A stretch of DNA of 64,000 nucleotides from Pimelobacter simplex (GCF_024662235.1 NZ_CP096276.1:3906001-3970000), one strand, 5' to 3'; positions 17,841 through 27,184 are shown, numbered from the stretch's first letter. Translations and numbers: made by a program. The notes: generated by a model from the letters alone, not told the origin.

Positions 17841-18730
17841 GCGAGCGTGCCCGGCACCAGCCGGTCGATGGCCGCCTGCGCGGCCACGTCGTCGCCGTGC
17901 ACGACCGCGACGTCCCAGTAGGCGCGCGAGCGCGCCCGCCCGTTGGGCACGTCGTCGAGCACCCGCGAGCGCGCCGCCACCTGGTCGGTGGTGGTCTGCC
18001 CGAGCGGCGCACCGCCGTTGGCCCACACGGCCACGTTGCGGTAGCCCAGCGCCTCCAGCCGCGGCCACACCGCGTCGGGGTCGAGGCCCGCAAGGCGCGT
18101 CAGGTAGGGGTCGTACTCGAAGAACAGCACCGGGTGCGCGTCGTCCCACGTCTCCGCGATCGCGGGGACCAGGTCGACGTCGTACCCGTCGGTGTCGGAC
18201 TTGACCAGCCGCAGCTGCGCGAAGTCGGTGAACTCCGCCTTGAGCGAGGCCGGCGACACCGTCGGCATCGCGTCGCCCGCAGCGCCCTCGACGAACCGCG
18301 TCGTGCCGCCGGTGCGCACGGCCGTCGTACCGCTGTCCTCACCGTCGACGGTCAGCAGCGCCTCGACGACCGCGATCCGCGGATCCTTGTCGACATTGCG
18401 GTGCAGGAACTCCAGGTACGCCCGGTCTGCCTCGATGCACAGCACCTTGCCGTCCGCCGCGTGCAGGATCTGCACCGCGGAGTCCCCCACGTTGGCCCCC
18501 ACGTCCAGCACCGTCAGCGGCGCCGACTCGGCGAGGAGCCGGGCGAGCTCGACGAGGTTCTGCCCGTACTCCGGCCCCCACGCGGCATAGTCGGGCAGCC
18601 GGTGCGACCAGGGCAGCACCAGCTCGACGCCCTGCACCTCCCGCACGACGGGCCGGAAGGGGAAGCGGTCGCGAATCAGCCAACCGACGCGGCGCTTGGC
18701 GGTGGAAGCAAGGGTTCCGAGTCCGGTCAC
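17837..18730 (-). CDS. FkbM-family methyltransferase
   Basis: 297 residues. TVLDVGANVGDSAVQILHA is the SAM loop; LCIEADRAYLEFLHRNV, LRLVKSDTDGYDVDLV and PVLFFEYDPYL match the FkbM order of motifs. Members methylate sugar or polyketide hydroxyls. The GTG lies 7 nt after TAACAT (18738-18743), giving a leaderless start. The divergent methyltransferase at 18772 has its own box 16 bp away, so the two methyltransferase genes share a 41-bp promoter region. Confidence 0.86.
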   Translation of the reverse strand: MTGLGTLASTAKRRVGWLIRDRFPFRPVVREVQGVELVLPWSHRLPDYAAWGPEYGQNLVELARLLAESAPLTVLDVGANVGDSAVQILHAADGKVLCIEADRAYLEFLHRNVDKDPRIAVVEALLTVDGEDSGTTAVRTGGTTRFVEGAAGDAMPTVSPASLKAEFTDFAQLRLVKSDTDGYDVDLVPAIAETWDDAHPVLFFEYDPYLTRLAGLDPDAVWPRLEALGYRNVAVWANGGAPLGQTTTDQVAARSRVLDDVPNGRARSRAYWDVAVVHGDDVAAQAAIDRLVPGTLA

Positions 18731-18771
18731 TCGCCGGATGTTAGGGCATCTTCGGCCCTAGGATGTGCGTC

Positions 18772-19848
18772 ATGTCGGGCTCCATCGCAAATGCGACGAC
18801 GACCGCCGCCCTCGACGCGGCGCGTGACTACTACTCCCACGAGCTCGCGCAGGGGGTGGATCGCTTCCTCCTCGAGGCCCGTACGACGTGCCCGTGGTGC
18901 GGCGGCGAGCGGCTCAAGCACCGGACGACGACCCGGGACCTGCGCCAGTTCAAGCCGGGCCGGTTCCGGCTGGACGAGTGCCGCTCGTGCGGGCACGTCT
19001 TCCAGAACCCGGCGCTGAGCGACGAGGGGCTGGGGTTCTACTACCGCGACACGTACGACGGCCTCAACGCCGAGCGCGCCGAGGCCAACCTGGGCTCGAT
19101 GGGCGAGATCTACCGCAACCGGGCGAGCACGGTCTTCGACCACCGCCCCGACAAGCCGCGCCGCTGGCTCGACGTCGGTACGGCGTCCGCGCACTTCCCG
19201 GCCGCCGCTGCGCAGCTCTTCCCGGGCACGGTCTTCGACGGCCTGGACATGTCCGAGGGGGTGCTGTCGGGGCACCGGGCGGGCCGGATCGCGACGGCCT
19301 ACCAGGGGCAGCTGCCCGAGCTCGCGCCCCAGCTGAAGGGCCAGTACGACCAGGTCAGCATGTTCCACTACCTGGAGCACACGCGGGACCCGCTGGCCGA
19401 TCTCGACGCGGTCGCGACGGTGCTGGCCGACGACGGCTGGGTGCTCATCGAGCAGCCCGATCCGCAGGCCCGCTCGGCCAGGCTCTTCGGGTCGTGGTGG
19501 GCGGGCTGGAACCAGCCCGAGCACCTGCACATGGTGACGCTGCCCAACCTGACCAAGGCCTTGGAGGAGCGCGGCTTCGAGGTGGTCGAGGTGGTGCACC
19601 GCGAGGCGCACATCCCGCTCGAGGCGTTCATCGTGCTGGCGACGGTGCTCAACCGGATCGCGCCGGGCGAAGAGGTTCCGTGGCGCGACGGGCGTCCGCC
19701 GCGGTTCGCGCGGGCGCGCCGGCTGGTCGGCAAGGCGATCGCGGCGCCGTTCGTGCCGCTGGCGCGGTTCGTCGACAAGGTCGTGCTGCCGCGGATGCTG
19801 CGCAGCTATCACGCCTACCGGGTGCTGGCCCGCAAGAAGCCTGCCTGA
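18772..19848 (+). CDS. Zinc-ribbon SAM methyltransferase
   Basis: 358 residues. Cysteine pairs CPWC (about residues 40-43) and CRSC (about 69-72) form a putative zinc ribbon before a Methyltransf_23-type domain (WLDVGTASAHFPAAAA, VSMFHYLEHTRDP, DGWVLIEQPDP). This layout resembles C-methyltransferases acting on keto-sugars and related enzymes. The ATG at 18772 is used because TAGGAT (18759-18764) ends 7 nt before it; the in-frame ATG at 18763 lies inside that box. Whether it adds C-methyl or O-methyl is not decided. Confidence 0.82.
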   Translation: MSGSIANATTTAALDAARDYYSHELAQGVDRFLLEARTTCPWCGGERLKHRTTTRDLRQFKPGRFRLDECRSCGHVFQNPALSDEGLGFYYRDTYDGLNAERAEANLGSMGEIYRNRASTVFDHRPDKPRRWLDVGTASAHFPAAAAQLFPGTVFDGLDMSEGVLSGHRAGRIATAYQGQLPELAPQLKGQYDQVSMFHYLEHTRDPLADLDAVATVLADDGWVLIEQPDPQARSARLFGSWWAGWNQPEHLHMVTLPNLTKALEERGFEVVEVVHREAHIPLEAFIVLATVLNRIAPGEEVPWRDGRPPRFARARRLVGKAIAAPFVPLARFVDKVVLPRMLRSYHAYRVLARKKPA

Positions 19849-19868
19849 GCCAGCACCCCGGCGGGGGT

Positions 19869-20861
19869 TCAGTCGAGCTCGCGCTTGTGCTGGACCAGCC
19901 GGCCCAGGTGCTCGATGTCGGCGTCGACCATGAGCTCGGCGAGCGCCTTGGCGTCGGTGTCGGCCTTCCAGCCGAGGACGTCGCGCGCCTTGGTCGCGTC
20001 GCCGATGAGGGCGTCGACCTCGGTCGGGCGCTCGTAGGACTTGTCGTAGCGGACGTGGTCCTCCCAGTCGAGGCCCGCGTGCGCGAAGGCGTACTGGCAG
20101 AACTCGCGCACGGTCGTGCCGATGCCGGTGGCGAGGACGTAGTCCTGCGGGTCGTCCTGCTGGAGCATCCGCCACATGCCCTCGACGTACTCGGGCGCGT
20201 AGCCCCAGTCGCGCACGGCCTCGAGGTTGCCGAGGTCGAGGTGGTCGCTGATGCCGAGCTTGATCGAGGCGACGCCGAGCGTGATCTTGCGGGTCACGAA
20301 GCTCTCACCGCGCCGGGGCGACTCGTGGTTGAAGAGGATGCCGGAGACGGCGAACAGGTCGTAGGCCTCGCGGTAGTTGACCGTCACCCAGTGCGAGTAG
20401 AGCTTGGCCGCGCCGTAGGGCGAACGCGGGTAGAACACCGTGTTCTCGCTCTGCGGCGGCGGGGTCGCGCCGAACATCTCCGACGTCGACGCCTGGTAGA
20501 ACCGGCAGTCGATCTTGGCCGCCCGGATCGCCTCGAGCAGGCGCAGGGTGCCCACGGCGTCGGTCGACGCGGTGTACTCCGGCAGCTCGAAGGAGACCTT
20601 GACGTGGCTCTGGGCGCCGAGGTTGTAGACCTCGTGCGGAGCGATGTCGCGGATCTGGTTGCCCAGGCTGACGCCGTCGGTCAGGTCGCCGTAGTGCAGG
20701 TGGAGGCCCGACGTGCCGTGCAGGTGGTCGATCCGGCTGCGGTTCAGGGTCGATGAACGACGGACCAGCCCGTGGACCTCGTAGCCCTTCCCGAGCAGGA
20801 GCTCGGCGAGGTAAGAGCCGTCCTGACCGGTGATCCCGGTGATGAGTGCGCGCTTGGTCAC
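19869..20861 (-). CDS. gmd: GDP-mannose 4,6-dehydratase
   Basis: 330 residues, close to the usual length. [19 protein letters not shown] (NADP site), [12 protein letters not shown] with the Thr-Ser-Glu catalytic triplet, [14 protein letters not shown] with the Tyr and Lys, and [16 protein letters not shown] are near-diagnostic for Gmd. The product GDP-4-keto-6-deoxy-D-mannose feeds GDP-fucose, GDP-rhamnose and related sugars. The GTG lies 6 nt after TACTGT (20868-20873). This box overlaps the -10 box of the divergent glycosyltransferase gene, so the two promoters are back to back. Confidence 0.95.
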   Translation of the reverse strand: MTKRALITGITGQDGSYLAELLLGKGYEVHGLVRRSSTLNRSRIDHLHGTSGLHLHYGDLTDGVSLGNQIRDIAPHEVYNLGAQSHVKVSFELPEYTASTDAVGTLRLLEAIRAAKIDCRFYQASTSEMFGATPPPQSENTVFYPRSPYGAAKLYSHWVTVNYREAYDLFAVSGILFNHESPRRGESFVTRKITLGVASIKLGISDHLDLGNLEAVRDWGYAPEYVEGMWRMLQQDDPQDYVLATGIGTTVREFCQYAFAHAGLDWEDHVRYDKSYERPTEVDALIGDATKARDVLGWKADTDAKALAELMVDADIEHLGRLVQHKRELD

Positions 20862-20867
20862 GGGGGC

Positions 20868-20877
20868 ACAGTATCGT
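20868..20877. promoter_or_regulatory. Bidirectional leaderless promoter with overlapping -10 boxes (gmd / glycosyltransferase)
   Basis: On the minus strand TACTGT (20873-20868) precedes the gmd GTG by 6 nt. On the plus strand TATCGT (20872-20877) precedes the glycosyltransferase GTG by 8 nt. The two hexamers share two base pairs and only 24 bp separate the start codons, so each -35 region must lie inside the other gene. Confidence 0.6.
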
Positions 20878-20885
20878 CGCGCCTC

Positions 20886-21962
20886 GTGCATCTGGTCGTA
20901 GATTCCGTAGTCGTTCGCACCGGAAGCGTGACGATCGTGCTCGAACACCTCGTCCGCGCCTGGGCCGAGGCCTTCCCCGGCGACCGGATCTCGGTGCTCT
21001 TCGGACCCGAGGGGCAGACCTTCCCGCTGCCCGAGGGCGCGCACGCCGAGGTGCTCACCCAGCCCGGCGGTCCGCTCGGCGGCCTGTGGCTGCGCTCGGT
21101 GGCCGTACGACGGGCCGCGAGCCGCCTCGGCGCCGACGCCGTGCTGGCGGCCGTGCCGGCCAGCGGCCTGCTGGGCGCGCGCAGCCCGCGCGGGGTGATC
21201 CTCTACGACCTGCGCTTCGAGCTGCGGCCCGAGCAGTTCAGCCGCAAGACCCGCATCGCGCGCAAGGTCTCGTGGCTGTGGAGCATGCGCCTGGCCGACC
21301 GGATCTTCACGATCTCCGACCGCACGCTGCACGACCTGCGCGACCTGCACCCCTCGCTGAGCGGCCGCGCCGAGACGGCCGCGCTCGGCTCCGACCACGC
21401 GCTCGCCTGGCCGCACCCCGCCACGGTCGAGGCTGACCACCCCTACGCGATCGCGTTCGGGCACTACGGCAACAAGAACGCCAACGCGGTCATCGACGGC
21501 TGGGCGCGGTTCTGCGCCGAGCACGCCGACCAGGCCGACGGCTGGCGGCTGCGCCTGGTCGGCATGGGCGCGCAGGACCGCGCCGCCGCCGAGGAGCAGG
21601 TACGCCGCCTGGGCGTCGGCGAGCGCATCGAGCTCATGCCCTGGCTGGACGACGACGCCTTCGCGCGCGCCTTCGCCGGTGCGGGGCTGGTGGTGTTCCC
21701 CTCCGACTTCGAGGGCTTCGGCCTGCCCGCGGCCGAGGCGATCCGGCTGGGCATCCCGGCCGTGGTCTCGACCGACCCGGCGCTGGCCGAGGTGACCGGC
21801 GGGCACGCCGTCGTCGCCGCCTCGACCACGCCGGCCGACCTGGCCGAGGGATTCGCCGCGGCGCTGGCCCGCACGCCCGAGCAGCTGGCCGCGGGCCAGG
21901 CGTTCGCGGAGGCGTTCACCTGGCGTCGTACGGCCGAGGTGATCCGAACCGGTCTCTCCTGA
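20886..21962 (+). CDS. Group 1 (GT4) glycosyltransferase
   Basis: 358 residues. The C-terminal half carries [39 protein letters not shown], shown here as one region, with the GT4 signature [10 protein letters not shown] and the preceding nucleotide-sugar contacts. The N-terminal half starts [20 protein letters not shown] and contains [20 protein letters not shown], typical of a retaining GT-B enzyme. The GTG lies 8 nt after TATCGT. It shares its control region with gmd, so it may use a Gmd-derived sugar; that is inference. Confidence 0.86.
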   Translation: MHLVVDSVVVRTGSVTIVLEHLVRAWAEAFPGDRISVLFGPEGQTFPLPEGAHAEVLTQPGGPLGGLWLRSVAVRRAASRLGADAVLAAVPASGLLGARSPRGVILYDLRFELRPEQFSRKTRIARKVSWLWSMRLADRIFTISDRTLHDLRDLHPSLSGRAETAALGSDHALAWPHPATVEADHPYAIAFGHYGNKNANAVIDGWARFCAEHADQADGWRLRLVGMGAQDRAAAEEQVRRLGVGERIELMPWLDDDAFARAFAGAGLVVFPSDFEGFGLPAAEAIRLGIPAVVSTDPALAEVTGGHAVVAASTTPADLAEGFAAALARTPEQLAAGQAFAEAFTWRRTAEVIRTGLS

Positions 21963-22015
21963 GGCCGCGCACCCCTACCCTTGCCCCGACCCGCTCGACC
22001 ACTCGGAGGAACCCG

Positions 22016-22906
22016 ATGCTCGTCTGCCCCGCCTGCGCCGGCTCCCGCATCCGCACCGGGCCCGCGTCCGGTGCGACCGGCCGCCGGATCACGGCCTGCC
22101 GTGACTGCGGCGTGCATTTCTGGGCCGACCACGAGGCGGCCGAGCGCCTGGAGGCGATCGAGATCCAGTCCGAGCTGACGGCCGAGGGCTACAGCGACTG
22201 GGTCGACATCAAGCGCGAGCAGGCCGGTCCCGAGGCGTGGCGCGACGCGATCGGCTGGATCCGCGGCGCGCTTCCCCCGACCGACGGCGCGCCGGTCATC
22301 TACGACGTCGGCGCCGGCGACGGGCACTTCCTGAGCCTGGCCCGCGACGAGGGCGGCTTCGCCGTGACCGGCAACGAGATCGCCAAGGGCGCCGTCGAGC
22401 TGGCCAAGGAGCGCTATGACGTCGACCTCGACCTCGGCGTCCTCGAGGACCTCGGCCACGTCGAGGACGTCGACGCGGCCACGCTGTGGTGCGTGCTCGC
22501 GCACGTCCCCGACGGCGACCAGCTGCTGCGCGAGGTGCACACGATGCTGCGTCCCGGCGGGGTGCTCTTCCTGCAGACCCCGCACTGGACCGCGGCCGAC
22601 GGTGCCGCCAACGGCGTCAAGACGCTCACCGGCGGCCGGTTCAGCAAGGTCCCGGACCGGCGGATCGCCCAGCACCACTGGATCCTGCACACCCGGCGCA
22701 GCATCACCGCCCAGCTCGAGCGGCTCGGCTTCACCGACGTGGTCGCCGAGCCCAAGCTGCGCTACACGCTGACCTCGCGGGCCTACTTCGCCTCGATGAA
22801 CCCGCCGCAGTGGACCATCGGGCCGGCCTCGTGGCTGCTCGACAAGGCCGTCGCCAGCCGGCTCGCGCCGCGCATCGTCCTCGACGTGCGCGCCCGCAAG
22901 GCCTGA
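22016..22906 (+). CDS. Zinc-ribbon SAM methyltransferase
   Basis: 296 residues. CPAC near the start and CRDC at about residues 30-33 form a compact zinc ribbon. A Methyltransf_23-like domain follows: VIYDVGAGDGHFLSLA, ATLWCVLAHVPDG and MLRPGGVLFLQTPHW. The order matches the gene at 18772 though the sequences differ. The start has a good RBS (GGAGGAAC, about 4 nt spacing). It lies 53 bp after the glycosyltransferase and may be cotranscribed with it. Confidence 0.82.
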   Translation: MLVCPACAGSRIRTGPASGATGRRITACRDCGVHFWADHEAAERLEAIEIQSELTAEGYSDWVDIKREQAGPEAWRDAIGWIRGALPPTDGAPVIYDVGAGDGHFLSLARDEGGFAVTGNEIAKGAVELAKERYDVDLDLGVLEDLGHVEDVDAATLWCVLAHVPDGDQLLREVHTMLRPGGVLFLQTPHWTAADGAANGVKTLTGGRFSKVPDRRIAQHHWILHTRRSITAQLERLGFTDVVAEPKLRYTLTSRAYFASMNPPQWTIGPASWLLDKAVASRLAPRIVLDVRARKA

Positions 22907-22913
22907 GCCGGGC

Positions 22914-23897
22914 TCAGGCGACGATGCGCGCCGGCAGCAGGTAGTCCACCGCCGCCGGTACGCCGGTCCGCAGCCGCCGCAGGTCGACGCTGACCATGTG
23001 GTCGACGAGCTCGGCGAAGGTCACCCGCGCGCGCCACCCCAGGGCAGCCGCCGCCGGCTCCGGGTCGGCGACGAAGACGGTGGTGTCGGAGGGCCGCAGC
23101 AGTGCGGGGTCCTGGACGACGCGGTCGCCCGGGGCGCCGAGGCCGGCCGCCGTGAACGCCCGCTCCAGCAGGTCCTGGAGCGCGTGCACCCGGCCGGTGC
23201 CGATGGGCAGGTCGAGCGGCTCGTCGTGGGCGAGCTGGAGGCGCATCGCCTCGACGTACTCGCCGGCGAAGCCCCAGTCCCGCTGGACGTCGAGGTTGCC
23301 CAGGCTCACGCTCTCGCGCAGCCCGAGCGCGATCTCGGCCGCGGCGGCGGTGATCTTGCGAGTCACGAACTGCGCGCCCCGCAGCGGGCTCTCGTGGTTG
23401 TGCAGCACGCCGCAGACCGCGAACAGGCCGTGCTCCTCGCGAGCCCGGCGGACCACGTCGTCGGCGGCCGCCTTGGCCCGGGCGTAGGGGCTGTCGGAGG
23501 CGCTGCCGTGGACCTCGGCCGACGAGGCCTGGAACAGCCGCGGCTCGACCCCGCCCCGCTCGCGCAGCCGCAGCAGCGCGGTGACCAGGTGCGCGACCGG
23601 CGCGGCGTTGGTGGCCGCGGTGCGCTCGGGCTGCTCCCAGCTGCGCCCGACCGAGCTCAGCGCGGCCAGGTTGTAGACCTCGTCGGGCGCCACCTCGGCG
23701 ACGAGCGCCTCGAGTGCCGCCCCCTCGCGCACGTCGAGCGGGCGCAGGTCGATGCCGTCGAGGTAGGTCCGCCGCGGGTCGTCGGGGGCGAAGCCGGGCG
23801 CGACGGTCCCGACCACGCGGCGCCCGGAGGCGCGCAGCGAGCGCGCGAGGTAGACGCCGTCCTGCCCCGCGACACCGGTCACCAGGGCGGTACGCAC
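22914..23897 (-). CDS. Gmd-like NAD(P)-dependent sugar epimerase/dehydratase
   Basis: 327 residues. TALVTGVAGQDGVYLARSL, QASSAEVHG, SPYARAKAAAD, CGVLHNHESPLRGAQFVTRK and LGNLDVQRDWGFAGEYVEAM follow the Gmd plan, but the catalytic triplet is Ser-Ala-Glu rather than Thr-Ser-Glu and identity to the gmd at 19869 is only partial. It could be a second GDP-mannose dehydratase or a GDP-4-keto-6-deoxymannose reductase (Rmd-type). The GTG lies 7 nt after TAGGCT (23905-23910); an upstream ATG at 23933 precedes that box. Confidence 0.78.
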   Translation of the reverse strand: MRTALVTGVAGQDGVYLARSLRASGRRVVGTVAPGFAPDDPRRTYLDGIDLRPLDVREGAALEALVAEVAPDEVYNLAALSSVGRSWEQPERTAATNAAPVAHLVTALLRLRERGGVEPRLFQASSAEVHGSASDSPYARAKAAADDVVRRAREEHGLFAVCGVLHNHESPLRGAQFVTRKITAAAAEIALGLRESVSLGNLDVQRDWGFAGEYVEAMRLQLAHDEPLDLPIGTGRVHALQDLLERAFTAAGLGAPGDRVVQDPALLRPSDTTVFVADPEPAAAALGWRARVTFAELVDHMVSVDLRRLRTGVPAAVDYLLPARIVA

Positions 23898-24018
23898 GAG
23901 GCGCAGCCTACTGAAGCCCGGAATGCCCGGCACGAGGCCGTGACGCGCGCCGCGACGCCTCGTTGGTCAGTGAACGCAAGGACGCTGGGGGGCGGATCAC
24001 GATCGATGAGGAGTGCAC

Positions 24019-25002
24019 ATGAACTCGGGCCACGTTGATGTTCTCGTCGCCGGTGGCGGCGGTTTCATCGGAGGTCACCTGGTCGCCGATCTTCTCGCCC
24101 AGGGCAAGACGGTGCGCGCCATCGACGTGAAGCCGGTGGACGAGTGGTACCAGGTGCACGCCGACGCCCAGAACGGCGTCGCGGACCTGTCGCTCCTCGA
24201 CAACGCCGAGCAGGCCACCAAGGGAGCGCGCGAGGTCTACATGCTCGCCGCCGACATGGGCGGCATGGGCTTCATCGAGAACAACAAGGCCCTGTGCATG
24301 CTGACCGTGCTCACCAGCACGCACATGCTCCAGGCCGCCCAGAAGTACGACGTCGAGCGCTACTTCTACTCCTCGTCCGCGTGCGTCTACGCCGCCGACA
24401 AGCAGACCGACCCGTCGGTGACGGCGCTCAAGGAGTCCGACGCCTACCCGGCCATGCCCGAGGACGGCTACGGCTGGGAGAAGCTCTTCACCGAGCGGAT
24501 GGCCCGCCACTTCCGCGAGGACTTCGGCCTGGTCACCCGGATGGCCCGCTACCACAACGTCTACGGGCCCGAGGGCACCTGGACCGGCGGTCGCGAGAAG
24601 GCCCCGGCCGCGGTGTGCCGCAAGATCGCCGAGGCGGTCATCTCCGGCAAGCACGAGCTCGAGATCTGGGGCGACGGCGAGCAGACCCGCTCGTTCATGT
24701 ACATCGACGACTGCGTCCGCGGCTCCCAGATGATCCTGGCCAGCGACCTCGAGGACCCGATCAACCTGGGCTCGGCCGAGCTGGTCTCGATCAACCAGCT
24801 CTACTCGATCGTCGAGGAGATCGCGGGCATCAAGTGCGAGCGGAAGTACGACCTCAGCGCGCCCCAGGGCGTGCGCGGCCGCAACTCCGACAACACGATG
24901 ATCAACGAGGTCTTCGGATGGGAGCCGTCGATCAGCCTCGCCGACGGGCTGGCCAAGACCTATGCCTGGGTCTACGACCAGGTCAAGCGCGCACAGGGCT
25001 GA
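24019..25002 (+). CDS. GDP-mannose 3,5-epimerase-like protein
   Basis: 327 residues. After the VAGGGGFIGGHL nucleotide loop come ADMGGMGFIENNK, FYSSSACVYAADK, EDGYGWEKLFTERM, YGPEGTWTGGREKAPAA, WGDGEQTRSFMYIDDCV and VRGRNSDN. These line up with plant GDP-mannose 3,5-epimerase, including the catalytic Cys (SACVY), Tyr and Lys (YGWEK) and the later Lys (GGREK). The plant enzyme makes GDP-L-galactose and GDP-L-gulose. The ATG has GAGGAG five nt upstream; a GTG at 24013 is less likely. Confidence 0.85.
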   Translation: MNSGHVDVLVAGGGGFIGGHLVADLLAQGKTVRAIDVKPVDEWYQVHADAQNGVADLSLLDNAEQATKGAREVYMLAADMGGMGFIENNKALCMLTVLTSTHMLQAAQKYDVERYFYSSSACVYAADKQTDPSVTALKESDAYPAMPEDGYGWEKLFTERMARHFREDFGLVTRMARYHNVYGPEGTWTGGREKAPAAVCRKIAEAVISGKHELEIWGDGEQTRSFMYIDDCVRGSQMILASDLEDPINLGSAELVSINQLYSIVEEIAGIKCERKYDLSAPQGVRGRNSDNTMINEVFGWEPSISLADGLAKTYAWVYDQVKRAQG

Positions 25003-25015
25003 CCGGGTACGTCCG

Positions 25016-26212
25016 GTGAGGATCCTCGTCCACGACCACAGCGGGCACCCCTTCCAGGCGGAGCTGAGCCGCGAGCTCTCCCGCCGGGGCCACGTCGTGA
25101 CCCACTCCTTCGTCGAGGGCTACGTCTCGGGCAAGGGCCGGCTCGCCGCCGGCCCGGGCGAGGCGATCACCTTCGAGGGGATCGGTGGCGCCAAGCCGGT
25201 CGACAACCAGCGGCTGCTCCAGCGGCTCGGCCGTGAGCTGCGCCGGGGCGGCGAGCTGGTCCGCCATGTGCGCCAGGTCAACCCCGACATCGTGATGGTG
25301 TCCAACGTGCAGATCCCGACGCTCGTGATCTTCGCGTTCGCGATGGCCGTGCTGCGCCGCCCGTGGGTACTGTGGCACCAGGACGTCTACGCCGTCGCGG
25401 TCAAGTCGTTCACCGGCAAGAAGCTGCCCAAGCGGTTCGCCGTGGTGGCCTGGGCCTTCGAGGTAGCCGAGCGCTGGTGCTCGCGCCGGGCCTCGGCGAT
25501 CGTGGCCATCGCGCCGTCGTTCGTGCCGGTCCACGAGAAGTGGGGCACGGCCGACAAGGTCACCGTGATCCCCAACTGGGCCCCGCTCGACGAGATCGTC
25601 CCGACCGAGCGCAAGAACGACTGGTCGATCGAGCACGAGCTCGACGACGTGCCGACGATGGTCTACTCCGGCACGCTCGGCCTCAAGCACAACCCGGCCC
25701 TGCTGGTCCGCCTGGCCCGCGCCGTGCACGACGCCGGTACGCCGGTCCGGCTCGTCGTGGTCAACGAGGGGCCCGCGGTCGAGGTGCTGCGCGCCGAGGC
25801 CGACCGGCTCGGCGTACCGGTCACGCTGCTGCCCTTCCAGCCCTACGAGCGGCTGCCCGAGGTGCTCGGCAGCGGCGACGTGCTCGTCGTGCTGCTGGAG
25901 CAGGAGGCGGGTGCCTTCTCGGTGCCCTCCAAGACCCTGTCCTACCTCTGCGCCGGCCGCCCGGTGCTCGGCCTGATGCCGGGCGAGAACCTCGCCTCGG
26001 CCCTGGTCAACCGGGCCGGCGGCCTGGTCCTCCCCCCGGCCGACGCCTCGCTCGACGAGGCGGCGCGCTGGGTGAGCGGCGTCCTGGCCGACCGCGACCT
26101 GCGCGACGAGCTCGGGGAGGCCTCCCGCGACCTCGCCGAGCAGGAGTTCGCGCTCGCCGGGTGCGCCTCCCGCTTCGAGCGGCTGCTGGCCGCTCAGGTG
26201 GAGCGCCGGTGA
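25016..26212 (+). CDS. GT4 glycosyltransferase (WbuB-like)
   Basis: 398 residues. VRILVHDHSGHPFQAELSREL, then WHQDVYAVAVKSF, IPNWAPLDEIVP, MVYSGTLGLKHNPALLV and LEQEAGAFSVPSKTLSYLCAGRPVLG fit a retaining GT-B enzyme of the WbuB type. The acidic residue cluster before VPSKTLSYL binds the nucleotide sugar. The GTG start lies 13 bp after the GDP-mannose epimerase stop, so the pair is an operon and the epimerase product is a candidate donor. Confidence 0.87.
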   Translation: MRILVHDHSGHPFQAELSRELSRRGHVVTHSFVEGYVSGKGRLAAGPGEAITFEGIGGAKPVDNQRLLQRLGRELRRGGELVRHVRQVNPDIVMVSNVQIPTLVIFAFAMAVLRRPWVLWHQDVYAVAVKSFTGKKLPKRFAVVAWAFEVAERWCSRRASAIVAIAPSFVPVHEKWGTADKVTVIPNWAPLDEIVPTERKNDWSIEHELDDVPTMVYSGTLGLKHNPALLVRLARAVHDAGTPVRLVVVNEGPAVEVLRAEADRLGVPVTLLPFQPYERLPEVLGSGDVLVVLLEQEAGAFSVPSKTLSYLCAGRPVLGLMPGENLASALVNRAGGLVLPPADASLDEAARWVSGVLADRDLRDELGEASRDLAEQEFALAGCASRFERLLAAQVERR

Positions 26213-26329
26213 CGTGATCGGAAAAGCCTCACAAAGTTGTGGTGAGACTCGTATCTCATTCGTGACTCGCTCGTTGAGGTGTTCGCGGGACGGCCTCATC
26301 CCGCAACCGGGGACGAGTGGAGGTTGCGC

Positions 26330-27043
26330 GTGAAGAAGCGGGCGTTCGACGTCGTGGTCATCTGCCTGGCCGCTGTGGTGTGGGTACCTGTGGTGCTCAT
26401 GGCCGCACTGGCCGTGCTGGTGCTCTCCGGCCGTCCGATCTACTACCGTTCGCGGCGCTGGGTCGGTCCCGGCACCGCCATCGAGATGGTCAAGCTGCGG
26501 GTCATGGTGCCCAATGCCAACAAGGTGGTCGCTCCGGTCGAGGCCGGTCGCTTCCTCAACACTCCGCCGGACTCGCCGCTCTACACCCCCATCGGGCGGG
26601 TGCTGGACCGGCTGGGTCTCAACGAGATCCCTCAGTTCGTCCACGTGCTGCGCGGCGAGATGAGCATCGTCGGCGCCCGTCCGCTCACGGACGTGGTGCG
26701 CGACGCGCTCACCGAGCAGCACGGCGACATCGACACCCGCTGGGAGACCCCGGCCGGCCTGACCGGTCTCCCCCAGCTCATCGGCCGCCACGACATCGAC
26801 GACCACCAGCGCCTGGTGCTCGAGTCGGCCTACTCCATGCGCACCGCGCGCGACGCGAGCATCCGGCTGGACTTCAAGATCCTGCTCTTCACGGTGCTCA
26901 TCACCTTCGGCCTCAAGCAGCCGATGACGTTCGAGGGCGCGCTCCAGCTCGCCCAGCCGCGCCCCCGCCGCCAGCGGGTGCACACCCCTGACCTCGCGCA
27001 GCCGCTCTACGGAGCCGCCGCGCCGGAGGCCGACGTCGCCTGA
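26330..27043 (+). CDS. Initiating sugar-phosphate (undecaprenyl-phosphate) transferase
   Basis: 237 residues, the short single-helix form of the bacterial sugar transferase family. MKKRAFDVVVICLAAVVWVP leads into the membrane helix. A Ser/Arg-rich YYRSRRWVG, MVKLRVM, LNEIPQFVHVLRGEMSIVGARP and PAGLTGLPQL follow. It would place the first sugar phosphate on undecaprenyl phosphate, starting the repeat unit. The GTG at 26330 has GGAGG six nt upstream; starts further upstream have no RBS. The usual KFRSM motif reads KLRVM here, a small deviation. Confidence 0.88.
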   Translation: MKKRAFDVVVICLAAVVWVPVVLMAALAVLVLSGRPIYYRSRRWVGPGTAIEMVKLRVMVPNANKVVAPVEAGRFLNTPPDSPLYTPIGRVLDRLGLNEIPQFVHVLRGEMSIVGARPLTDVVRDALTEQHGDIDTRWETPAGLTGLPQLIGRHDIDDHQRLVLESAYSMRTARDASIRLDFKILLFTVLITFGLKQPMTFEGALQLAQPRPRRQRVHTPDLAQPLYGAAAPEADVA

Positions 27044-27074
27044 TCGGCGGCTCGCTCCTCCACCGCACGGGAGA

Positions 27075-27104
27075 GAACCCCCGGGCCGATCGGCCCGGGG
27101 GTTC
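27075..27104. terminator. Perfect-palindrome terminator after the sugar-phosphate transferase gene
   Basis: GAACCCCCGGGCC and GGCCCGGGGGTTC flank a GATC centre with no mismatch. It begins 31 bp after the stop and ends in TTC-TGTCGCT, so a weak U-rich tail exists. It probably ends the plus-strand operon. Confidence 0.7.
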
Positions 27105-27184
27105 TGTCGCTCTGGCGCGGTCGCTGTGGGGGCCGTGGTCGGGGTGGGCGCGCGGCCGAGCGCGCCGCCGGTGCGCGGCCGGCG

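Noticed and set aside
26228-26246. CTCAC...GTGAG inverted repeat before the sugar-phosphate transferase gene
   Set aside because: Short, imperfect, and no companion regulator; too weak to call an operator.
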